Part shown: positions 1 through 6,929 of the stretch, piece by piece
Layout of the letters: every line of letters begins with the position of its first letter
Numbering within the stretch: position 1 is the first letter of the stretch
Source of the DNA: an uncultured Desulfovibrionaceae bacterium
GTDB lineage: Bacteria; Desulfobacterota; Desulfovibrionia; Desulfovibrionales; Desulfovibrionaceae
Length of the DNA stretch: 12,545 nt
Reading direction: 5' to 3'
NCBI GenBank assembly: GCA_949427775.1
Contig: CASQEL010000023.1
Location: forward strand, 1 to 12,545
The notes under the pieces: model-generated
Databases searched by the model: none
What the model saw: the letters and a program-made list of their open reading frames with translations, nothing else
Told to the model about the DNA's origin: nothing
Position numbers and translations under genes: made by a program

Positions 1-22
1 GCGGATAGATCGGAGGGATAGT

Positions 23-409
23 ATGTCGATGCAGTTTGCAAGTTCTACCGCTTTTCCCGCCATGAACGCGTTTTCCACAGGAATGCAGGTGGTGGCGCAT
101 AACATTGCCAATGTCAGCACAGCCGGTTTCGATCCTTCAAGCGTACGTTACGCGACAGGCGCGGGTGGAAAGGGCGTGTCCGTCGGTTCAGTACGCGGGG
201 AGGGGCAGTTTCCCGTCGCCGGACAGGAGGAAGATTCCTCCCTGAACGCGGCGGGGCAGCTCCCTCCGGAAGTGCTTGCGCCCAGCGGCACGGATGTGGC
301 TCGTGAATTTACGACGATGATTGCCACGCAACATGCCTTTGCCGCCAATGCCGCAACCGGGCGCGCATGGGATGAGATGCTTGGTGTGGTACTTGACGTC
401 AAAGTATGA
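23..409 (+). CDS. Short flagellar rod/hook-type basal body protein (FlgC/FlgE/FlgG-like ends)
   Basis: 128 residues. The N-terminus (about 5-38) has the helix and 'NIANVSTAGF' signature (residues 27-36) of flagellar axial proteins (rod, hook and hook-associated families). The C-terminus (about 89-127) has the matching pattern 'VAREFTTMIATQHAFAANA' followed by an 'EML' helix, which pairs with the N-terminal helix in the coiled-coil core of rod and hook subunits. The middle, about 50 residues rich in Gly/Ser/Glu, is much shorter than in FlgE or FlgG and even slightly shorter than usual for FlgC, so the protein keeps both polymerisation ends with little exposed domain. Such proteins leave the cell through the flagellar type III apparatus, and no Sec signal peptide is seen. 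GGAGGG at 12-17 is well spaced for the ATG at 23; an in-frame ATG at 29 is a less likely start. No other flagellar gene is visible here, so I do not assign FlgB, FlgC or FlgG. Confidence 0.85.
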   Translation: MSMQFASSTAFPAMNAFSTGMQVVAHNIANVSTAGFDPSSVRYATGAGGKGVSVGSVRGEGQFPVAGQEEDSSLNAAGQLPPEVLAPSGTDVAREFTTMIATQHAFAANAATGRAWDEMLGVVLDVKV

Positions 410-433
410 GTCGACCGGCGTATTGAAGAAGCA

Positions 434-462
434 TTGACAATGTCTAAAAAATGGGATAAAAC
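434..462 (+). promoter_or_regulatory. Possible sigma-70-type promoter before the NlpC/P60 gene
   Basis: A perfect TTGACA (434-439) is followed after 17 bases by TAAAAC (457-462, 4 of 6 to consensus). The start point would lie only a few bases before the ATG at 471, giving an almost leaderless mRNA. That is odd, though no strong Shine-Dalgarno sequence precedes this ATG either. The gene could instead be co-transcribed with the flagellar gene 61 bases upstream. Confidence 0.25.
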
Positions 463-470
463 GCGATGCC

Positions 471-1505
471 ATGAAAATAAATACAGCTAAACCAGTGGTT
501 TGTTGCATTTGCGCACTTTGTCTTGCCGTTCTTGTCACGGGGTGCGCCCGCAAGAGCGGATCGGTTTCGGATTCCATCGCAGCGCAGTCCGAGCAGGAGT
601 TTGCCGATGGCGACAATCCGAGGGTTTTGCAGGCTGTAGAGCGTTTTGCCCGTGATTACCGTCAAGCCATGGCTGCGGCGGCAGATGACGACGCCTTTTT
701 TTCGCGTGACTATCGGGGAAGAAGTGCCGCGCAGGAGAGCCGGAAAGACGGCAAGGGGAGCGGCGGTTCCGTGCTGATCAGCACCGCGCGCACGGCACTT
801 GGAACGCCGTATGTGCGCGGAGGGACTGACAGGAGCGGTTTCGACTGTTCCGGATTTGTGCAGTGGACGTTCAATCACGTGGGCGTCAAATTGCCGCGTA
901 CAGCCCGCGAGCAGTCGCAGGTGGGAAAATCCATCCGCAATGTGGATGACCTGCAAGTAGGCGATATTGTGGCCTTCCGGCATCCCAAGCGTGGATATCA
1001 TACCGGCATCTATGTAGGAGAAGGCAAATTTATCCACAGCCCGCGCAAACGGAATGTGGTGCGCATCAATTCTCTGGATGATCCGTATTTCAACCGAACG
1101 TTTTTAGGCGCGCGGCGGGTCAACGTCACCAATGAAGCGGACATGGAAGCTGCCAAAAACATGCTTGCTTCCTATGAAGCGGAAAAGAACAGCAAAAAAT
1201 ATCAGACGGTGGCTTCCTCCGACCGGCATGCGAAAAAAAGAGCAAAGGCCAGACGTTCTTCGCGTGTCAAAAACAGGCGGGATGCGTCGGTTCGTGTGGT
1301 GGCGGAGCGGAGCAACAGTCAGAAGGCGCAGGGACGCAAGGTTTCCAAAGAGCGGAAACATGATGCGAAGAAAAGTGTGTCTTCCAAGAAAAGCAGAAAG
1401 GTTGCTTCCAATAAAAAGAAAATAGCAAAGACGACGAAAACGGCGGAAAAAAGTTCTCACAAAAAGAGTAAATCCAAATATCAGACTGTTGTGAAACGTT
1501 CTTGA
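471..1505 (+). CDS. NlpC/P60-family cell-wall peptidase lipoprotein with a long Lys/Arg-rich tail
   Basis: 344 residues. Residues 1-25 are a lipoprotein signal peptide: hydrophobic core, then lipobox 'LVTGC' with Cys25 as the lipidated residue. A polar linker (26-98) leads to an NlpC/P60 domain (about 100-217). Its papain-like catalytic set is visible: Cys126 in 'FDCSGF', His177 in 'YHTGIYVG' and His189 in 'FIHSP'. Family members cleave peptidoglycan stem peptides, typically D-Glu-gamma-diaminopimelate bonds, so this is probably an envelope-anchored murein endopeptidase. Residues about 235-344 form a low-complexity tail dominated by Lys, Arg and Ser, in which KYQTV occurs twice (243-247 and 336-340). 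The tail is not part of the family domain. It may bind anionic wall polymers, but that is inference. The ATG at 471 is the only sensible start, because nearby upstream ATGs run straight into stops; its ribosome-binding site is weak. The gene ends 79 bases before a strong terminator. Confidence 0.92.
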   Translation: MKINTAKPVVCCICALCLAVLVTGCARKSGSVSDSIAAQSEQEFADGDNPRVLQAVERFARDYRQAMAAAADDDAFFSRDYRGRSAAQESRKDGKGSGGSVLISTARTALGTPYVRGGTDRSGFDCSGFVQWTFNHVGVKLPRTAREQSQVGKSIRNVDDLQVGDIVAFRHPKRGYHTGIYVGEGKFIHSPRKRNVVRINSLDDPYFNRTFLGARRVNVTNEADMEAAKNMLASYEAEKNSKKYQTVASSDRHAKKRAKARRSSRVKNRRDASVRVVAERSNSQKAQGRKVSKERKHDAKKSVSSKKSRKVASNKKKIAKTTKTAEKSSHKKSKSKYQTVVKRS

Positions 1506-1584
1506 GAAAGGATTTTTTGCTGAAAAAAAGAGTGGAACTTCCCTGAAATATAGCTGTTGCTATGGGAGAGAAGTTTTTTGGAAT

Positions 1585-1620
1585 TCCCATGCTGCCCAAA
1601 AAAGCAGCATGGGATTTTTT
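1585..1620 (+). terminator. Rho-independent terminator after the NlpC/P60 gene
   Basis: A perfect 11-bp stem (1585-1595 paired with 1604-1614; arms CCCATGCTGC and GCAGCATGGG plus a T-A pair) encloses an 8-base loop and is followed directly by six T residues (1615-1620). It is a textbook intrinsic terminator and separates this gene from the regulator downstream. Confidence 0.93.
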
Positions 1621-2016
1621 ATGAAACTATGGCATCTGTGTATCATGGAAAAGGGTTGCCGAGTTGTCTCGAAACAACGTATTGTATATTTGGTGTTTTT
1701 TATAATAAATGATTCTGGTTATATGTACTATTAAATAGTTGTTCCTCGCTGGAATTCTGCTGGTATTTATGGAAATGTCAGTGTATTGACACTTTCTGAT
1801 GTGATCATATCATACACGAAAAGACGTGCGGATGGTCAGAGTCGCTGAAGAGAAAACGGAAGCGGTGGATTTTCCTTGCTGTTCGGCGTTTCGACATGCT
1901 GCGTGCAACGAGGACGGGCATGCGGTGCGTGTGGTCCGGCGTGAACGGACAGGGCATTGCCGCCGGGCAAGGGCGTCGGCTTTCCGAAGTAGTGTGGAGA
2001 CAGGGAGAGAAAAGGG
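1621..2016. other. Gene-free gap: AT-rich upstream part and GC-rich untranslated leader
   Basis: Bases 1621-1785 are AT-rich with no convincing ORF; a short GTTGT-N6-ACAAC dyad lies near 1664-1679. After the promoter at 1786-1813, bases of about 1820-2016 form a GC-rich leader of about 200 nt before the regulator's ATG. Open frames through this leader start on GTG or lie out of frame, lack a ribosome-binding site and resemble no known protein. I recognise no riboswitch. Confidence 0.5.
1786..1813 (+). promoter_or_regulatory. Sigma-70-type promoter of the sigma-54 activator gene, with overlapping dyads
   Basis: TTGACA (1786-1791) and TATCAT (1808-1813, 5 of 6 to consensus) are 16 bases apart, predicting transcription from about 1820. 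The elements are overlaid by short dyads: TGTCA-N6-TGACA (1776-1791), AGTGT-N4-ACACT (around the -35) and TGAT-N3-ATCA (1802-1812, on the -10). These could be operator half-sites for an unknown regulator. The dyads are short, so a regulatory role is inference. Confidence 0.6.
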
Positions 2017-3045
2017 ATGGAACTCAAAACCAACGGCATCATCGGGCAAAGCACGACGTTGGCCGAGGTTTTTCGTGTGCTTTTAAAAGTTGCCCCGACG
2101 GACAGCACTGTCCTGGTGACGGGGGAATCCGGCACGGGCAAAGAGCTGCTGGTTCGGGCGTTGCACGCCAACAGCCTCCGCGCGGATAAACCTTTTGTTC
2201 CCATCAACTGCGGGGCCATCCCTAAAGAGTTGCTGGAGTCAGAGCTCTTCGGTCATGAAAAAGGGGCTTTTACCCATGCGATACGTTCCCGTCCGGGGCG
2301 TTTTGAACTTGCGGACGGCGGCACCATTTTCCTTGACGAAATAGGGGAAATGGAGCTGAGCCTGCAGGTAAAAATTCTCCGGGTGCTCCAGGAAAAAGAA
2401 ATCGAGCGGGTGGGCGGCATCGGCGCCAAAAAAGTGGATGTGCGCATTGTCGCGGCGACCAATCGGGATCTGGAACAGGAAGTTTCCAAGGGGCTTTTTC
2501 GGGAAGATTTGTATTATCGTCTTAATGTCATCCCTCTGCACTTGCCTCCTCTCCGTGAGAGAGGGGGAGATGTGTTGCTGTTGGCGGAATTTTTTCTCCA
2601 GCGTTTTTGTGAAAAAAAACAGCGTCCCACATTGATTCTTGCTCCCAATGCGCGCAAGGTGCTTTCCGCCTACCGGTGGCCGGGCAACGTCCGCGAACTG
2701 GAAAATTTTATGGAACGGTTGAGTATTCTTGTAGATGGCGATGTGGTGCACCCGGCTGATCTGCCGCAGAAGATTCTGAACGCGGTGGGAGACGTGGCCG
2801 AGTTGCCGGAGCCGACGCCTCCTGATGCTCCCGCGGAAGTTTGTGCTCCTCACGGATTTGCCTGGCCGACGCTGGAAGATCTCGGTCGGCATCATATGGG
2901 GCTTAAGGAATTTCTTGACACTATTGAGGATAAACTTTTGGAAGAAGCGCTTGAAAAATCCGACGGCGTAAAAAATCAGGCGGCGGAGCTTTTAGGCATT
3001 AAGCGGACCACGCTTATAGAGAAGCTGAAGAAAAAAATGGTGTAG
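2017..3045 (+). CDS. Sigma-54-dependent transcriptional activator (AAA+ plus Fis-type HTH, no receiver domain)
   Basis: 342 residues. The AAA+ sigma-54 interaction domain starts almost at residue 1 ('GIIGQS', 7-12). Motifs in order: Walker A 'GESGTGKE' (36-43), L1 loop 'GAFTHA' (83-88), Walker B 'TIFLDEIGEM' (103-112), sensor I near 'AATNRDL' (146-152), the arginine-finger region 'REDLYYRLN' (162-170), sensor II 'WPGNVREL' (221-228). A linker (about 255-295) leads to a C-terminal Fis-type helix-turn-helix (about 304-340). Such proteins bind upstream enhancers and use ATP to open sigma-54 promoters. There is no N-terminal receiver, GAF or PAS domain, so activity must be controlled otherwise, by a partner or by expression level. 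The usual GAFTGA loop, which contacts sigma-54, reads GAFTHA. GGGAGAG (2003-2009) sits 7 bases before the ATG. The downstream TPR gene begins after 35 bases, so the two probably share a transcript. Targets are unknown; flagellar or envelope genes are plausible from context only. Confidence 0.93.
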   Translation: MELKTNGIIGQSTTLAEVFRVLLKVAPTDSTVLVTGESGTGKELLVRALHANSLRADKPFVPINCGAIPKELLESELFGHEKGAFTHAIRSRPGRFELADGGTIFLDEIGEMELSLQVKILRVLQEKEIERVGGIGAKKVDVRIVAATNRDLEQEVSKGLFREDLYYRLNVIPLHLPPLRERGGDVLLLAEFFLQRFCEKKQRPTLILAPNARKVLSAYRWPGNVRELENFMERLSILVDGDVVHPADLPQKILNAVGDVAELPEPTPPDAPAEVCAPHGFAWPTLEDLGRHHMGLKEFLDTIEDKLLEEALEKSDGVKNQAAELLGIKRTTLIEKLKKKMV

Positions 3046-3080
3046 CGTGTTCGTTCGGCTGCTGCCGCAGGGGTGCCGCC

Positions 3081-6000
3081 GTGAAACGCAGAAAAGACGG
3101 TACATTTTTTGCAGAGAGTAGTGGCGTGAAAAAGTCTTTTCGTACCGGCATAGTCCGGCTTCTCTGTCTGACGACAGTTGCGTTGCCGTTAGTACCCTCA
3201 TATGTCATGGAGGGGATGGCGGCTTCTTGGCAATGGAATTCCCAGGCCGGGAGAGAACGCCTGATCATCGATCTTGATGCTCCGGGGCAGGAACGCGCAT
3301 TCAGCCGCACAGGCACGCATGCCTTGACGCTTTCGCTGAACGCGACTCCGTCTCAATTCGTGCTGTCCGGGGAAGCTCCGCGGCAAAACAGCATGATCTC
3401 CGGCGCCGCGATGGCGGAAAACGCTGTTGCGATTTCCTTGCGTACTCCGGCTGTGGGATATCTGGTGACACGACCTTCTCCGCAACGCGTGGTTGTGGAT
3501 GTGTTTCCGGATCCTTTGGGAGCCAGATGGACGCCTTCCGGACAGTTGCGACCTTCCACAGCGCTGTCGTCAGTCGGTATCCCCACGCCGGAATTGTCGG
3601 CATCGCCGTCTTCCGTCAAAATATTGTCTCCGATCTCCGAAGGGGCCTCTTCGGCTCCTTCTCCTTCACAGCCCAGGACGGATCGCGCCGCGGTCGCATC
3701 CGGGCATGAGAATACTCCCCCGATAGAGGGGCGGACTGCCGCGCAGGAGATGCCCGCCGCCTTCCGTAGGGCGGCGTCTCCGGAAATTGCCGATTCGGAG
3801 CGGTCGGAAGCCGCGAACCCTCGCGAAGATGATGCCACATTGCCGGAAATGGACGCCACAGGAACGTTGCGTCCGGATACGGCTGAATCCCGTCCGCCCA
3901 GCACGTCCTCGCTGTTGGCCGCCTTTTCCATGGATGCGTTCGCGGCGGATGCCTTTGCCCGCGGTGTGCCTTTAGGCACGCGCGGCATCATGTATACGCC
4001 GCAGGACGTTCGAGCCACAGCCAATCCCGGCGGTCCCGAAGGGTGGCCCACGGCAGAGGGGTTGACGACGACGATTCAGGAACCCGGAGCGGCCCCTCCC
4101 GTCCCTTCGTCCCCGTCGGGGATTCCGCCCGCGCCTGCACCGGTCGGCACTCCGCCGCAAGGTCCGACATCTCCCGTCGCCCCCGTTCCCCAGACGTCCG
4201 TGCCGTCGCAAATGCCGACACCCGCGCTGACGCCGCAGGTCGCTCCCGCCCCTGTCGTCGCGGAGAAGAGCGTCCCCCAACGTGAAGTCATGCCGGAGAC
4301 TACGGAGCTCATGCGTGCCGTATCTTCTCCGGAAGGCGTCGCTCCTCAAGCCAACGCCACCCGTCCCGTCATCTACGTGGATGAAAAAGGAAACCCTGTT
4401 CCCAAGCCGCCGAATCCCGACAAGATGCTGGAGGAAGCGGAAAAGGCCATGGACAGCACGCAGTATCAGGATGCGCTGCAGATTCTTCAGGAATTGAAGA
4501 CGCTGCATATCAGTCCCGAGATGCGGAAAAAAGTGCTTTACATGATCAGCGATGCCGTGGCGCAGATTTATGCGGGCAAACCTTTGGAAGGGTTTGAGTC
4601 CATCGTCAGTGCGACGGAGGAAGCCATGAACGCTGACCTCCGTTCCCCCAGAGTGCCGGACGCACTGTTCCGTTTGGGGATGGCCAATGTAAAGGTGGGC
4701 AACCTGAGCGAGGCGGAAGGGTATTTCAATGCCCTCAAGCGTCGCTATCCGGACAACATCAATGTGCCGCAGGCATTCAGCAGTTTGGGGCACGCGTTGT
4801 TGAAAAAGGGCCGTAATGCGCAGGCTGAGGCGCATTTCCAGAGTATTCTTCAGGAGTATCCCGAAGCCGGCGTGCTGCGCGACGCCGCGGTGGGGTTGGC
4901 CAACGCGTTGTATGCCCAGGACAAGCTGGATAAGCTTGCGGTCATTTTGGATTTCGTCAATAAACGCTGGCCCAGATATTATTTGGAAGATCAGGAGTTT
5001 TTACTTCTGGAAGCGGGGTACAGCGAACAACGTAAAGATCTGGAAACAGCATTGCAACGTTATTGGCTCTATTACAATCTGCTTCCGGAACGACCGAATA
5101 ACGACGGCATCTTGTCAAAGATGGGGGATTTGTATTTGCGTACAGGCCGCAGCAAACCTGCCATGGAGTTGTTCGAATATGTGCGCAAACAGTACCCCGA
5201 CACTGACGGCGCCGCTGTTTCCGTGATGCGTCTGGCGGAAAAAGGGATTCATGAACCTCCCATAACCATTGAAGAAATGTTCAATGTGTTTGAAAATCCC
5301 GGAACACCAACGCCTCCTGTGGCCTACAGAGAATTGCAGGAGGGCCGCAATCAGCGTTATGCGGCTTTGGCGAAGCTCAAACTGGCTATGTGGTCGTTAT
5401 GGAACAAGGAGTATACGGACGCCATGGGGGCGGCGGCCAATTTCATTGATGCCTATCCGGACGATCCGGATGTGGAACAGGCCCGCCGGATTATTTTGCG
5501 GAGCTTTTCCGCGGAGCTGAAAAATTCTCTGGCGGAAGAAAATTATGGCCGCATCCTTATTTTATGGAATGGTTTCCCCCTGGTGCGCGAGCATTTCAGC
5601 CCCATGAGCCCGGATATACGCAATGCGCTGGCCCGGGGGCATCTGGAGCGCGGTAATGACGCACAAGCTTTTGAACTCCTGGCGGAATTTCTGAAAACGC
5701 CGAAAGACGAACATTACAGCGAGCAGGCGTTCACGCTGTTCTTCAACAAATATTTGAATGCGGGCAACTGGAACGCCATTCTGGACTTGGGAGAAAAGGT
5801 CAATGACTGGGATATGCCGCAGCATATGCGCAGTCAGCTTGATTATGCCATGGCCTTGTCAGCCGAAAATCTCGGTTTGGCGGAAAGGGCCTTGCCGTTA
5901 TGGAAATCTCTTGCCGGCAGAACGGATATTCCTCTCTATGAACAGGCGTATGCGACATATTTTCTGGCCAAGGATGCCGAGCGGCGCAAAGACATCAGAG

Positions 6001-6389
6001 ATGCCTACGCTCTGAACAAAAAGACCCTGGAATTGTTTACGCGCCTCCAGCAGGAACGTTCCGATCGGGCCGATCCCAATCGAATAAAGGAAGCTGTCAA
6101 TTCCTTGATGGATATTACGGAAGTGGCCAATCGGATTCCTGAAGCGCTGGAATGGGTGGATAAATATAATCATTTCGCTCCGGAAGGCTCACCCGAATAT
6201 GCCGGGTTGCGCTTCCGGGAGGCTCGCCTGTATCGTAAATTGGGCGACTCTGCCAAGGCTCAGGCCTTGCTGGAACTTATCGTCAAAAAGGAACCGAATT
6301 CCCCGTTCGGCAAAGCCGCCGCTTCCGAGTTGCGTACATTTACCGTATCACGGGATTTACGCAGCTTTATGCCCGGTGGAGGGCGATAA
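3081..6389 (+). CDS. Large exported TPR protein with N-terminal AMIN-like domain and Pro-rich linker
   Basis: 1102 residues from the GTG at 3081 (1087 if the GTG at 3126 is used). A signal peptide or membrane anchor lies at about 17-48. Residues about 49-142 are a beta-rich segment with the alternating pattern of AMIN domains ('RERLIIDLD' near the start, 'PQRVVVDVF' at the end); AMIN domains bind peptidoglycan or place envelope machines. Residues about 143-428 are low-complexity, rich in Pro, Ala, Ser, Thr and Glu, and densest in Pro at about 335-395: a flexible spacer. From about 446 to 1090 the chain is helical with TPR-type units, clearest at about 526-625 and again at about 675-720. Periplasmic scaffolding is the likely role: the solenoid would bind partners while AMIN holds it to the wall. 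It follows the sigma-54 activator by 35 bases and ends at a strong terminator, so the two probably form one operon. Partners are unknown; a flagellar motor accessory role is one hypothesis. Domain calls are by eye. Confidence 0.88.
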   Translation: MKRRKDGTFFAESSGVKKSFRTGIVRLLCLTTVALPLVPSYVMEGMAASWQWNSQAGRERLIIDLDAPGQERAFSRTGTHALTLSLNATPSQFVLSGEAPRQNSMISGAAMAENAVAISLRTPAVGYLVTRPSPQRVVVDVFPDPLGARWTPSGQLRPSTALSSVGIPTPELSASPSSVKILSPISEGASSAPSPSQPRTDRAAVASGHENTPPIEGRTAAQEMPAAFRRAASPEIADSERSEAANPREDDATLPEMDATGTLRPDTAESRPPSTSSLLAAFSMDAFAADAFARGVPLGTRGIMYTPQDVRATANPGGPEGWPTAEGLTTTIQEPGAAPPVPSSPSGIPPAPAPVGTPPQGPTSPVAPVPQTSVPSQMPTPALTPQVAPAPVVAEKSVPQREVMPETTELMRAVSSPEGVAPQANATRPVIYVDEKGNPVPKPPNPDKMLEEAEKAMDSTQYQDALQILQELKTLHISPEMRKKVLYMISDAVAQIYAGKPLEGFESIVSATEEAMNADLRSPRVPDALFRLGMANVKVGNLSEAEGYFNALKRRYPDNINVPQAFSSLGHALLKKGRNAQAEAHFQSILQEYPEAGVLRDAAVGLANALYAQDKLDKLAVILDFVNKRWPRYYLEDQEFLLLEAGYSEQRKDLETALQRYWLYYNLLPERPNNDGILSKMGDLYLRTGRSKPAMELFEYVRKQYPDTDGAAVSVMRLAEKGIHEPPITIEEMFNVFENPGTPTPPVAYRELQEGRNQRYAALAKLKLAMWSLWNKEYTDAMGAAANFIDAYPDDPDVEQARRIILRSFSAELKNSLAEENYGRILILWNGFPLVREHFSPMSPDIRNALARGHLERGNDAQAFELLAEFLKTPKDEHYSEQAFTLFFNKYLNAGNWNAILDLGEKVNDWDMPQHMRSQLDYAMALSAENLGLAERALPLWKSLAGRTDIPLYEQAYATYFLAKDAERRKDIRDAYALNKKTLELFTRLQQERSDRADPNRIKEAVNSLMDITEVANRIPEALEWVDKYNHFAPEGSPEYAGLRFREARLYRKLGDSAKAQALLELIVKKEPNSPFGKAAASELRTFTVSRDLRSFMPGGGR
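3113..3118 (+). promoter_or_regulatory. Possible ribosome-binding site for an alternative start of the TPR protein
   Basis: AGAGAG lies 7 bases before an in-frame GTG at 3126. Starting there gives the N-terminus 'MKKSFRTGIVRLLCL', a classic export signal, instead of a signal preceded by 15 extra residues. The GTG at 3081 has AGGGG (3069-3073) at similar spacing, so the sequence alone does not settle the start. Confidence 0.4.
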
Positions 6390-6408
6390 ACAGAGAAAAA
6401 ACGTCGAT

Positions 6409-6444
6409 AAATACGCCGGAAGAAGATTTCTTCCGGCGTATTTT
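6409..6444 (+). terminator. Rho-independent terminator after the TPR gene
   Basis: A perfect 16-bp stem (6409-6424 with 6428-6443) closes on the 3-base loop GAT and ends in a short T-run (6441-6444) that partly belongs to the stem. An A-rich stretch lies just upstream (6396-6401), so some termination from the other strand is possible. It lies 20 bases after the TPR stop codon. Confidence 0.85.
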
Positions 6445-6481
6445 GCATCAGGAACTTCAGCCTGTTGAGGACATGCAGAGT

Positions 6482-6636
6482 CCTAGTGCCGCATAACACA
6501 AAATACTTCGTATTTTGCGTCAAGATCATTCGCCGAAAAACGCGGTTTTCGGCTCATTCACGGCGACTACGCCGCCGCGCCATGCTCTTGCATGGCGGCT
6601 AGTACACAGAAACTTTAGATGTTTCTGTGTACTAGG
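6482..6636. repeat. Compact array of five short-loop hairpins bounded by CCTAGT/ACTAGG
   Basis: Within 155 bases there are five consecutive perfect stems. H1: 8 bp, 6499-6506/6510-6517, loop TTC. H2: 8 bp, 6532-6539/6546-6553, 6-base loop. H3: 5 bp, 6561-6565/6570-6574, loop ACTA. H4: 8 bp, 6578-6585/6590-6597, loop TCTT. H5: 15 bp, 6599-6613/6621-6635, 7-base loop. The linkers before H2 and H3 both contain TCATTC (6526-6531, 6554-6559). The outer edges carry inverted hexamers CCTAGT (6482-6487) and ACTAGG (6631-6636), and CTAGT recurs at 6599-6603. The block lies after the TPR terminator and has no ORF of its own. It could be a REP- or MITE-like repeat element, a structured RNA, or a recombination or replication site. 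The stems are directly visible; the role is unknown. Confidence 0.75.
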
Positions 6637-6726
6637 CAGGGAATCCCCCGCATATCGGTCAGTTTCCAATTTACGGGATGTCGATATGTATCCGCTCATC
6701 GCTCCGGGGCGACAAAGGGAAAAAAT

Positions 6727-6792
6727 TACGCCGGATCAGGGCCGGTGTCCCCCATGACGTCATGCGTCATAACCAAGCCCTGATACGGCGTA
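6727..6792. repeat. Long imperfect inverted repeat (16 positions, one mismatch) with inner hairpin
   Basis: Bases 6727-6742 pair with 6777-6792 at 15 of 16 positions; the only mismatch is G6734 against A6785. The 34-base interior holds a second perfect dyad, ATGACG (6754-6759) with CGTCAT (6765-6770), and GGT/ACC (6744-6746, 6772-6774), which would continue the stem. Folded, it is one long branched hairpin. There is no T-run after it, so it is not an ordinary terminator. It may belong to a structured RNA or to a protein-binding or cruciform site. Confidence 0.65.
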
Positions 6793-6929
6793 CGGGACAG
6801 ACATGACGGCGGGCCTTGAGCCCAGGCCGCAAGCAGGTATGTGGACTACCCGTCTCTCTTTGCCTTCCCGAAAAACTCTGCGGAATGCTTCCATAATGCA
6901 CTGATTAAAACATTACCGCGTGCGTTCAT

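Noticed and set aside
1030..1038. TTATCCACA DnaA-box sequence
   Set aside because: It lies inside the NlpC/P60 gene and is fully explained by the conserved Phe-Ile-His-Ser codons.
1701..1706. Perfect TATAAT in the AT-rich gap
   Set aside because: No acceptable -35 lies 16-18 bases upstream, and the promoter at 1786-1813 is better placed for the next gene.
1826..2086. GTG-started 86-codon frame in the leader of the sigma-54 activator
   Set aside because: No ribosome-binding site, Arg/Cys-rich composition, and it overlaps the well-supported activator start out of frame.
3972..4835. 287-codon minus-strand frame opposite the Pro-rich linker of the TPR protein
   Set aside because: Arg/Gly-rich translation arising from Pro/Ala codons on the other strand; no start context and no domain.
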